Part shown: in pieces, positions 1 through 5,018 of the stretch
Layout of the letters: every line of letters begins with the position of its first letter
Numbering within the stretch: position 1 is the stretch's first letter
NCBI GenBank assembly: GCA_964614855.1
Contig: CAZTMX010000220.1
Coordinates: 1 to 5,018 of the forward strand
Source: CAWJHE01 sp964614855
GTDB lineage: Bacteria; Chloroflexota; Anaerolineae; Anaerolineales; UBA4823
Direction: 5' to 3'
DNA: 5,018 nt
Translations under genes and position numbers: made by a program
Notes under the pieces: model-generated
Database searches by the model: none
What the model saw: the letters and a program-made list of their open reading frames with translations, nothing else
What the model was told of the DNA's origin: nothing

Positions 1-584
1 ATGGGCGGATACACACCATCCTGGAACTGGAAAAGTATGCTTCTAGAGCACATAGCGACTTGACACACGGGCATGAGATCCTACGCTTAGTCTACGAACC
101 AAGCTTTGATCCCTTGCCCCAGCCAAAAGCCCAATTTCAACTGCCGATGGATGCGCCAATTGACCGCAGTGGTTTATCGCAAGACAGGATCCGTCAGGGC
201 TATATGGAGCGGCTGCTACAGGTGCGAAATGAAGACACGCTGCGGGGCGTAACGACCGTCGGGCCACATCGTGATGAGGTGAGGTTCTTGGGAAACGGGG
301 TCGACCTGGGGATTTACGGTTCACGCGGTCAGGCGCGCACTGCAGTCCTGTCGTTAAAATTGGCAGAAGTATCCTGGATGCATGATCGTACCGGAGAATG
401 GCCTGTGTTATTACTGGATGAGGTTCTGGCTGAGCTTGATCCAGAACGCCGTAACGATTTGCTGTACCGCCTTTCAAAAAGCGAACAGTCTTTGCTGACT
501 ACCACCGATCTGGATCTGTTTAGCCAGGATTTTATCCGCCAGGCAAAAACCTGGCAAATTCTAGATGGTCGTGTACAGAGCTAA
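1..584 (+). CDS. recF: RecF, DNA replication/repair ATPase (C-terminal part, 5' end outside window)
   Basis: RecF is an SMC-like ABC ATPase that works with RecO and RecR to load RecA at single-stranded gaps and stalled forks. The frame is open from the left edge (first whole codon at base 3) and gives 193 residues, about half of a usual RecF of 360-400 residues, so the Walker A lobe lies outside. Numbering from base 3: RGVTTVGPHRDE (81-92) is the family motif before the ATPase signature. The signature loop is GSRGQART (106-113), Walker B is LLLDE (136-140), the D-loop is AELD (143-146), and TTTDLD (166-171) stands in the switch region. The protein ends in the usual ILDGRV tail. No internal start is needed; the TTG at 60 is only a leucine codon. 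The stop TAA (582-584) overlaps the stop of convergent rsmG. I see no separate terminator for recF. Family assignment is secure. Confidence 0.95.
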   Translation, partial: GRIHTILELEKYASRAHSDLTHGHEILRLVYEPSFDPLPQPKAQFQLPMDAPIDRSGLSQDRIRQGYMERLLQVRNEDTLRGVTTVGPHRDEVRFLGNGVDLGIYGSRGQARTAVLSLKLAEVSWMHDRTGEWPVLLLDEVLAELDPERRNDLLYRLSKSEQSLLTTTDLDLFSQDFIRQAKTWQILDGRVQS

Positions 585-1324
585 TTTTTTGTAATTCCCC
601 AGGATTCCCCCGGGTTTTGTAAGGGGTGTTTGGAAGGAACGCCAACCCGGCGTGGATACATGTCAGGTGTGGCAGCGATTTTGTCAACGACCACCAAATG
701 GCGTTCTTCGACAACACCGGGTAAAGCGATGGGGATAATCTTCCGCAAGTGGCCGCCTAGAATTTGAATTGCATAATCTGCCGAGTGGGCCTCTACATGG
801 GCGCTTTCACCTTTCATCGCCAGCATAGAGCCGCCCACACGTACCAGGGGCAGCAGGTATTCGCTCAACACCGGCATCACCGCCACCGCTCTTGCCACAG
901 CCCAGTCAAATTTCTGCCGGTGAGATGTCATTTGTCCAAGAATCTCAGCCCTTTCTTGAAGGACCGCAACCCCATCCAACCCCAATTTTTGCACTATGTG
1001 GCGGCAGAAATCCGCTTTTTTGCCTACCGATTCCACCAGTGTCAATTGCATAGCTGGGTATATGATCTTTAGCGGCAAACCAGGAAAACCTGCACCTGTT
1101 CCAATATCGATAACCTTCCCCACCGGTTCGTGGACTACGAGCAGGCAGGTGAGCGAGTCCAAAAAATGTTTGATGCGAATCTGTTCCGGCTCGCGGATAG
1201 CTGTGAGGTTATGCCGTTGATTCCAATCAATTAATTCGTGCTCATAACGATTTAAGGCACTAATCTGTGCATTGGATAGCTGCACATCCAACAAATTTCG
1301 AGCCTGTTGGGCGAATTCCTTCAT
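581..1324 (-). CDS. rsmG: 16S rRNA (guanine-527-N7)-methyltransferase RsmG (GidB)
   Basis: RsmG transfers a methyl group from SAM to N7 of G527 in the 530 loop of 16S rRNA; in several bacteria its loss gives low-level streptomycin resistance. The 247-residue product has the family marks in order: NLTAI (39-43), KHFLDSL (52-58), the SAM-binding loop IDIGTGAGFPGLPLKI (72-87), VES (96-98) after strand 2, ARAVA (144-148), MKG (170-172) and the C-terminal YPRRVGVPSKHPL (223-235). I chose the ATG at 1324 over an in-frame TTG at 1351. The TTG extension would only add LPSAIILP, and it would translate through a perfect TATAAT box (1337-1332) lying 7 bases before the ATG. No Shine-Dalgarno fits, so the mRNA may be leaderless. 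The gene converges on recF with a 4-base stop overlap and is separated from the upstream lipoprotein gene by a terminator, so it is probably monocistronic. Confidence 0.95.
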   Translation of the reverse strand: MKEFAQQARNLLDVQLSNAQISALNRYEHELIDWNQRHNLTAIREPEQIRIKHFLDSLTCLLVVHEPVGKVIDIGTGAGFPGLPLKIIYPAMQLTLVESVGKKADFCRHIVQKLGLDGVAVLQERAEILGQMTSHRQKFDWAVARAVAVMPVLSEYLLPLVRVGGSMLAMKGESAHVEAHSADYAIQILGGHLRKIIPIALPGVVEERHLVVVDKIAATPDMYPRRVGVPSKHPLQNPGESWGITKN

Positions 1325-1331
1325 AGGCAAA

Positions 1332-1340
1332 ATTATAGCA
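1332..1340 (-). promoter_or_regulatory. Extended -10 promoter of rsmG (TGCTATAAT)
   Basis: On the minus strand this reads TGC-TATAAT, a consensus -10 with the TGn extension. It ends 7 bases before the ATG at 1324, so transcription would start at or within a base or two of the start codon. No good -35 is present 16-18 bases upstream, which fits an extended -10 promoter. It lies just downstream of the terminator that ends the preceding gene. The sequence match is exact; promoter activity and leaderless translation are inferred. Confidence 0.6.
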
Positions 1341-1364
1341 GACGGAAGCAAGCTGTGGAGGCAG

Positions 1365-1403
1365 AAAAACAGGTTGTCCCATTACAGAAGACAACCTGTT
1401 TTT
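1365..1403 (-). terminator. Intrinsic terminator, symmetric A/T-flanked hairpin
   Basis: This is a perfect 14-bp inverted repeat: AAAAACAGGTTGTC (1365-1378) and its exact complement (1390-1403) around an 11-base loop. The core stem is 9 bp (CAGGTTGTC/GACAACCTG), followed on the minus strand by five T. It lies 25 bases past the stop of the DUF4349 gene and before the rsmG promoter, so its main job should be to end the leftward transcript. As both flanks are A5/T5 it could act in either direction, but rightward transcription here has no obvious source. Confidence 0.85.
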
Positions 1404-1427
1404 GCGCATCGCTAGTTCGTGCGGCGT

Positions 1428-2396
1428 TTACTCCGGCTGTTGAGGCGGCTCAAGATTCTTCTTGCGCTTGAAGCTGAAGGTTGGCTTACGGAGTTTTCGC
1501 CATAAAAACCTGATTGGCAGGAAGAATACGACATACAGCACTACCATTACAGGGAGGACGTAGATGATGATCCAGATCAAGGCGTTGCCAAGGAATTTGG
1601 CGGTGTTGATCAGTGCCTGGACGGCATTCCTGGCTACACCTTGCGGCTGCCAACCGCCCACAGTCAGAGGTTGAACGGCTTCATCTGCCATCAGCTCAAC
1701 TGCTATCGCAGAAAGGGCTGCACTTTGCTCGTAATACTGGATACGACCTTTGGTAACTTCAATCTGTTCACGGATTTGCACAAGTTGGTTGTAAACCGCA
1801 AGGATATCCTCGGTTTTTGTGGCCTCTTCCATAATCCGATTTAATTGGGTTTCGGTGTTTTCAAGATTTCGCAGGCGAGATTGTAAATCCGTATACTCAC
1901 TGGTTATGTCCTGGCTATCCGATGATTCGTTAATTGGATCCTGAGTGCTTTCCTGCCTGATTCTTGCAAGCGCGTCATTCAACCGTTCAGCGGGCACACG
2001 GATTGTGATGGATGCTCTCGGCACTTTGATCCCGCTGTCAAGGGTCTGTTGGTACAGGTTCTTGGATACCACAAAGCCGCCCATTTCTTGGGCTAACAAG
2101 GCTATAGCATCCATAGACTTTCCGGGATCGGGCACTGCCAGAGAAATATAAGCATTTTGAATGACAAGGCGTTCAACACCTTCGGAATTACTGGCTTCGA
2201 TTGGTGCTGCTGGAGCATATTCGCCCGTTCCTTCGTAAGCAGCATCCATACTTGCGGCAGGTTTTGGCGCAGCACCTGGGCTTGAATACTGAGGCTCTGA
2301 TCTGGCTGCAGCGCATGATGAGAGCATCATCGCAAATATCAGGGTAATCAGGGCCCAATTCTTAATTTTTGGCATTAATTGATAGGACTTCTTCAT
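1428..2396 (-). CDS. DUF4349 domain lipoprotein with C-terminal transmembrane helix
   Basis: This is a 322-residue envelope protein of unknown function. The ATG at 2396 is chosen because GGAGG stands 6 bases upstream; an in-frame ATG at 2456 would put 20 polar residues before the signal peptide. Residues 9-27 form a lipoprotein signal with lipobox LSSC, so Cys28 should be lipidated. A low-complexity Ala/Pro/Ser linker follows (about 29-70). The DUF4349 domain spans about 75-235: strand VIQNAYISLAV, the MGGFVVSKN segment, RASITIRVPAERL, then SSDSQDITSEYTDLQSRL leading into a coiled coil (about 164-225), and a closing strand ALSAIAVELM. A membrane helix (about 269-295) is followed by a very basic tail (RKLRK, KRKK), predicted cytoplasmic. 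The domain would therefore sit outside the membrane, held at both ends. It follows the phosphoesterase gene by 73 bases on the same strand, so they are probably co-transcribed. The role is unknown; assignment rests on the domain pattern. Confidence 0.85.
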   Translation of the reverse strand: MKKSYQLMPKIKNWALITLIFAMMLSSCAAARSEPQYSSPGAAPKPAASMDAAYEGTGEYAPAAPIEASNSEGVERLVIQNAYISLAVPDPGKSMDAIALLAQEMGGFVVSKNLYQQTLDSGIKVPRASITIRVPAERLNDALARIRQESTQDPINESSDSQDITSEYTDLQSRLRNLENTETQLNRIMEEATKTEDILAVYNQLVQIREQIEVTKGRIQYYEQSAALSAIAVELMADEAVQPLTVGGWQPQGVARNAVQALINTAKFLGNALIWIIIYVLPVMVVLYVVFFLPIRFLWRKLRKPTFSFKRKKNLEPPQQPE

Positions 2397-2402
2397 CTGG
2401 TT

Positions 2403-2407
2403 CCTCC
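2403..2407 (-). promoter_or_regulatory. Shine-Dalgarno site of the DUF4349 lipoprotein gene
   Basis: The minus strand reads GGAGG followed by 6 bases (AACCAG) and ATG at 2396. It is the only clear Shine-Dalgarno site near a start in this window, and it decides the lipoprotein start in favour of Met at 2396 over the longer reading from 2456. Its presence fits translation from within a polycistronic message. Confidence 0.8.
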
Positions 2408-2469
2408 ATCCTTCCCGATTGTCATCCAGACGTGCAGAATGGGTATTTTGTTCCAACCGCAGGGGGTAA

Positions 2470-3198
2470 TTACCAGCCTGCTGCCAAGCGATTGATATGT
2501 CGTTCCGGCAATCCTGCGTCTGCCATTCTTAACTGAACTGCCTTGATATTGTAAGGAACGCGGTGATAATCCCAGGTGAAGTCCTCTGGGTGAAAGATGG
2601 CAAAGGCAGCCCGGGGGTCTCGATCGCGCGGCTGTCCGACAGAACCAGGGTTGACAATTGCCCTACCGTATAAAGAAAAGGATTTGTTGGGATCAGGGAT
2701 GATCAAGCTTGCAAGATGTTCGTTATCGATATAAGAATAAATGACAGGGAGATGGGTATGGCCGATAAAACAAAGTGGCGTCTGGAAAAAATCAAAATTT
2801 TGGGTGGCGGTCTGTATGTTAAGCACATATTCCCAAACTGGCTGCCTGGGGCTGCCGTGTGCAAGGGTTACATCTTGGATCGCCAATTGCTGGGGCAAAC
2901 CTCTTAGAAAAGCCAGGTTCTCTTGAGAAAGCTTGCTTTGAGTCCAAACCAGGGCATAACGCGCCTCAGGGTTAAAGCTGTCCACATTAATATGATTTAC
3001 TACACCAGCATCGTGGTTGCCGATAATGCATGCAATATTGGGTAAATTGCGGATTCGCTCCACACATTCATTGGGATCAGGTCCGTATCCGACGATATCT
3101 CCCAGGCACCAGACGGCGTCCACCTTACCGGCTTCCTCTATTACTGTCTCCAATGCAGTGAGATTTGCGTGAATGTCTGAAATGACTAAGATACGCAT
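2470..3198 (-). CDS. Calcineurin-like metallophosphoesterase (YfcE/MJ0936-like, Metallophos_2)
   Basis: This is a 242-residue cytosolic protein of the two-metal phosphoesterase fold, near the usual length for the family, with the full set of metal and catalytic motifs. They are DIH (Asp8, His10), GDIVGYGPDP (33-42, Asp34), GNHD (60-63, Asn61 and His62), the histidine in LAHGSP (His114) and GHTH (146-149, His147 and His149). NPGSVGQPRD (183-192) is typical of this subgroup. The enzyme should hydrolyse a phosphomono- or phosphodiester with Mn, Ni or Fe type metals; the true substrate cannot be read from sequence, and a role in nucleotide turnover is only a guess. The ATG at 3198 starts right at the beta strand MRILVISDIH, as is normal. 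There is no clear Shine-Dalgarno. A TATAAT box lies 58 bases upstream. The DUF4349 lipoprotein gene follows in the same direction. Confidence 0.9.
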   Translation of the reverse strand: MRILVISDIHANLTALETVIEEAGKVDAVWCLGDIVGYGPDPNECVERIRNLPNIACIIGNHDAGVVNHINVDSFNPEARYALVWTQSKLSQENLAFLRGLPQQLAIQDVTLAHGSPRQPVWEYVLNIQTATQNFDFFQTPLCFIGHTHLPVIYSYIDNEHLASLIIPDPNKSFSLYGRAIVNPGSVGQPRDRDPRAAFAIFHPEDFTWDYHRVPYNIKAVQLRMADAGLPERHINRLAAGW

Positions 3199-3256
3199 GC
3201 TGATTATTCTCTATCGTTTGATGTCATGTTTCCTGCCCTGTTTCACCAGGAAAATA

Positions 3257-3262
3257 ATTATA
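3257..3262 (-). promoter_or_regulatory. Putative -10 box (TATAAT) of the phosphoesterase-lipoprotein operon
   Basis: On the minus strand there is a perfect TATAAT ending 58 bases before the ATG at 3198, which would give a leader of about 50 bases. No convincing -35 is seen at 16-18 bases spacing. The box forms the left arm of a 7-bp dyad (ATTATAC at 3257-3263, GTATAAT at 3273-3279), so it could also be part of an operator. No terminator follows the methyltransferase gene upstream, so read-through from that gene is also possible. Confidence 0.45.
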
Positions 3263-3332
3263 CTATTTAGATGTATAATCGGCGAATGGAATATCCCAGT
3301 GGGTGCGATCTGGGGTTGAACCATAGGATAGA

Positions 3333-4112
3333 TCATTCTCGGCATCTTCGCCACATTTGATACAGGCTCAGATTGACTGCCTCGCCATCTGAATAGAAGG
3401 TGTCAAGGATCTCAAAATGGCAGGTTTTTGCCAGGGCAGTTAGTTCACTTTCATCGAATTGGTGAACATAGCGCAGCCCACAACCTCCTGCTCTCCAGTC
3501 CAGTAAATAGTCCCCAGGATCCAAGAGATGTTCATCCAGGTCAACAGCCTGCCAGGGTTGGAGGCGCGCCTTCAATTTCGGGCTATTGAGAAATTGCCAA
3601 TTAGATAAGAAAAATAGACCGTCAAGCGTGAGCAAGCGGTAAATATTGCTCAGGATCCTCTCTCGTAATGTGGTCCCTGGAATGTGATGCAGGACAGCAA
3701 ACAAATACGCGTAATCGTAGGACTGCGGTTTTAGGGTTTCCCACCAGTCATCGCGGGTCAGGTCCGCTTGTAGAAATACTCCACGCTGATCTCCTGTGGC
3801 CAAGATTTCCTCTGCTTCTTTGCCAGAGCCGGCCACAATCAAGTTGGGTGTTCCATCGATGGCTTTTTCGAGTAAACCAGCGCTAAAATCCAACCCCAGG
3901 TAGCTTCCCTGGAACCCCTTGTGTTTCAAGGTGTGCCAGAGGTGCCCATTGCCACAACCAATATCGATGACCCTGGCGTGAGCTGGCAGGGTTTCAATAA
4001 TCTTGTATACTCCTGGTTGCAGACGCTGCCGGGTTGCAGAAAATTGTGAGGCAAAGGTCTGGTAAAATTCACGATTGATGTCTATTAATCGGTTAATGGT
4101 GTTGAGTTTCAC
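3333..4112 (-). CDS. Class I SAM-dependent methyltransferase, Trm9/ALKBH8-like
   Basis: This is a 259-residue soluble methyltransferase. The SAM-binding motif I is VIDIGCGNG (48-56), the acidic end of strand 2 is LGLDFS (72-77), QADLT (115-119) matches the adenine-contacting strand, and YLFAVLHHIP (136-145) is motif IV. Two parts recall the Trm9/ALKBH8 group of wobble-uridine methyltransferases: FYQTFASQFSATRQRLQPGV near the N-terminus (16-35; compare the F..TR..xWP.V pattern) and the late LRYVHQFDESEL (213-224; compare RYYHLFxEGEL). The start is GTG at 4112; an ATG 8 bases upstream is out of frame and stops after three codons. A TATAAT box ends 6 bases before the GTG, so the mRNA may be leaderless. 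The gene is divergent from elp3, 41 bases apart, which supports a tRNA target. The fold is certain; the Trm9-like substrate is inference, and a generic small-molecule methyltransferase remains possible. Confidence 0.85.
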   Translation of the reverse strand: MKLNTINRLIDINREFYQTFASQFSATRQRLQPGVYKIIETLPAHARVIDIGCGNGHLWHTLKHKGFQGSYLGLDFSAGLLEKAIDGTPNLIVAGSGKEAEEILATGDQRGVFLQADLTRDDWWETLKPQSYDYAYLFAVLHHIPGTTLRERILSNIYRLLTLDGLFFLSNWQFLNSPKLKARLQPWQAVDLDEHLLDPGDYLLDWRAGGCGLRYVHQFDESELTALAKTCHFEILDTFYSDGEAVNLSLYQMWRRCRE

Positions 4113-4118
4113 CTCTTC

Positions 4119-4124
4119 ATTATA
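4119..4124 (-). promoter_or_regulatory. -10 box (TATAAT) of the methyltransferase gene
   Basis: The minus strand reads TATAAT followed by GAAGAG and the GTG start at 4112. With the usual 6-7 bases from -10 to the transcript start, the mRNA would begin at the G of the GTG, that is, be leaderless. The AGAGG just before the GTG is too close to serve as a Shine-Dalgarno site. No consensus -35 is found 17 bases upstream. It shares four base pairs with the elp3 -10 box on the other strand. Confidence 0.55.
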
Positions 4125-4126
4125 AT
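4121..4126 (+). promoter_or_regulatory. -10 box (TATAAT) of elp3
   Basis: A perfect TATAAT on the plus strand lies 27 bases before the elp3 ATG at 4154, predicting a leader of about 20 bases. A TTGAGT at 4102-4107 resembles a -35, but its spacing of 13 bases is too short to count. The box is one half of the palindrome ATTATAAT (4119-4126), whose other half is the -10 of the divergent methyltransferase gene. Confidence 0.5.
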
Positions 4127-4153
4127 TGTTAAAATATTGGATGCTGCCCGGGT

Positions 4154-5018
4154 ATGGATACTAATTACGAAAATTGGCTCGAGTCAAGAAAATACAACCC
4201 CGAAAAATTGGCACTGGCGAAGAAAGTGCTGGAGGAGATCCGCCGCGGCAAGAAAGTGACGGATGCATTACGCCGAAACCCGCTGCCGGATGGGGGCTAT
4301 CTAGCCAAACACACGTTGGTAGCTGCATATCGCGCGCTGGTAGAAAGCGGTGAGTGGGTTGAAGATCCAGCATTCATGGCGCGCATCCGTATGAAGCCTG
4401 TGCGTACCCTCTCGGGTGTGACCACGGTGACAGTGCTGACCAAGCCGTATCCCTGTCCTGGGAAATGTATCTTCTGTCCCAGCGATGTACAAATGCCCAA
4501 AAGTTATCTACCGGATGAGCCGGGTGCGAGACGTGCACTGCAGCATCAGTTTGATCCTTACCGCCAGGTTGCTTCTCGTATCGAGGCACTGGAGGCAGTG
4601 GGTCATCCGACAGACAAAATTGAATTGTTGATCCTGGGTGGCACCTGGAGCTGTTATCGAAGAGATTACCAGAGTTGGTTTGTGCAGCGCTGCCTGGATG
4701 CGATGAACCAGGCAGATTCAGCCTCGCTTCAAGAAGCGCAAGCGATGAATGAAAGTGCAGAGCACCGCAATGTGGGCATGGTGATCGAAACCCGCCCCGA
4801 TCATGTAAACCCTGCTGAGGTAGCCTGGTTGCGGAAGCTGGGCGTGACAAAAATCCAGATGGGTGCGCAGAGCCTGGATGACAGGATCCTTGCCCTCAAT
4901 CAACGCGGACACACCGTGGGGGAAACCCTGGATGCTGTTACTTTGCTCAGGGCTGCTGGATTTAAGATTGTTTTGCACTGGATGCCCAATTTGCTGGGGG
5001 CGACACCCCAATCGGATC
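4154..5018 (+). CDS. elp3: Elp3, radical-SAM tRNA wobble-uridine carboxymethyl-forming enzyme (N-terminal 288 residues, 3' end outside window)
   Basis: Elp3 joins a radical-SAM domain to a GNAT-like acetyl-CoA domain and forms the cm5 group on uridine 34 of tRNA. The frame starts at ATG 4154 and runs off the right edge, so only the N-terminal helical region (about 1-78) and most of the radical-SAM domain are here. Diagnostic parts are RTLSGVTTVTVLTKPYPCPG (84-103), the iron-sulfur cysteines CPGKCIFC (Cys101, Cys105, Cys108), MPKSYLPDEPGARRAL (114-129), FDPYRQV (133-139), LGGTW (161-165), AQAMNESAEHRNVG (195-208), IETRPD (211-216) and HWMPNLLGATPQSD (275-288). The sequence looks very close to the Dehalococcoides type of Elp3. 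There is no strong Shine-Dalgarno; the ATG at 4141 is out of frame and hits a stop after seven codons. The gene diverges from a Trm9-like methyltransferase gene 41 bases away. The family is certain; only the absent C-terminal acetyltransferase lobe is unverified. Confidence 0.96.
   Translation, partial: MDTNYENWLESRKYNPEKLALAKKVLEEIRRGKKVTDALRRNPLPDGGYLAKHTLVAAYRALVESGEWVEDPAFMARIRMKPVRTLSGVTTVTVLTKPYPCPGKCIFCPSDVQMPKSYLPDEPGARRALQHQFDPYRQVASRIEALEAVGHPTDKIELLILGGTWSCYRRDYQSWFVQRCLDAMNQADSASLQEAQAMNESAEHRNVGMVIETRPDHVNPAEVAWLRKLGVTKIQMGAQSLDDRILALNQRGHTVGETLDAVTLLRAAGFKIVLHWMPNLLGATPQSD

Noticed and set aside
43..477. 144-codon minus-strand frame across recF
   Set aside because: It is a shadow of recF, whose plus-strand frame has clear signature and Walker B motifs; the shadow shows no recognisable motif.
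585..640. C/G-rich runs and T6 just after the recF stop as a possible terminator
   Set aside because: The T-run comes before the GC-rich stretch, no stable stem precedes it, and the bases code the conserved end of rsmG.
764..1220. Plus-strand frames of 102 and 74 codons inside rsmG
   Set aside because: They lie opposite the conserved rsmG motifs and have no start signal or family-like sequence.
2465..2474. 10-bp palindrome GGTAATTACC at the phosphoesterase stop codon
   Set aside because: It has no loop or T-run to be a terminator, and a single AT-rich 10-bp palindrome is expected by chance at this scale.
3300..3325. GGTTCAACCCC on the minus strand, like a tRNA T-arm
   Set aside because: The flanking bases do not pair as a 5-bp T stem, and no anticodon or acceptor arm can be built around it.
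4374..5011. Minus-strand frames of 158 and 97 codons opposite elp3
   Set aside because: The plus strand codes an unmistakable Elp3 through the whole stretch; the opposite frames are compositional shadows.
5015..5018. Window ends exactly at GATC, as a Sau3AI/MboI clone end would
   Set aside because: The left end does not begin with GATC, GATC is frequent in the window, and elp3 is open at the edge as in any arbitrary cut.

Overview
The window carries six protein-coding genes. Two are cut by the window edges: recF at the left and elp3 at the right. Four complete genes lie between them on the minus strand. The organism is most likely a member of the Chloroflexota, perhaps Anaerolineae-like. The main clue is an Elp3 radical-SAM protein of the bacterial type known from Dehalococcoides. 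Supporting clues are the DUF4349 lipoprotein, moderate GC, and very short or absent mRNA leaders behind TATAAT boxes. This taxonomic call is an inference; there is no rRNA or other marker here.

Layout: (1) 3-584 (+) is the C-terminal half of the recombination-repair ATPase RecF. (2) It converges on rsmG (1324-581, -), the 16S rRNA G527 N7-methyltransferase, and the two stop codons overlap in one CTAA. (3) 1352-1427 is a short spacer with a strong hairpin terminator (1365-1403), which ends the leftward transcript from the right and insulates rsmG. (4) 2396-1428 (-) is a DUF4349 lipoprotein with a C-terminal membrane helix. (5) 3198-2470 (-) is a calcineurin-like metallophosphoesterase, probably in one operon with the lipoprotein gene. 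(6) 3199-3332 is a spacer with a perfect TATAAT for the phosphoesterase gene and a small dyad. (7) 4112-3333 (-) is a class I SAM methyltransferase that looks like the Trm9/ALKBH8 tRNA methyltransferase group. (8) 4113-4153 is a 41-bp divergent promoter region centred on the palindrome ATTATAAT. (9) 4154-5018 (+) is the N-terminal 288 residues of Elp3.

The most interesting point is the divergent pair of a Trm9-like methyltransferase and Elp3. In eukaryotes Elp3 (in Elongator) makes the cm5U intermediate at tRNA wobble uridine 34, and Trm9 methylates it to mcm5U. Back-to-back genes for both steps in a bacterium suggest a compact, eukaryote-like wobble-modification pathway, perhaps controlled through one shared -10 element. 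The Elp3 call is firm; the Trm9-like assignment and the pathway are inference. With rsmG, three of the six genes would then concern RNA modification.
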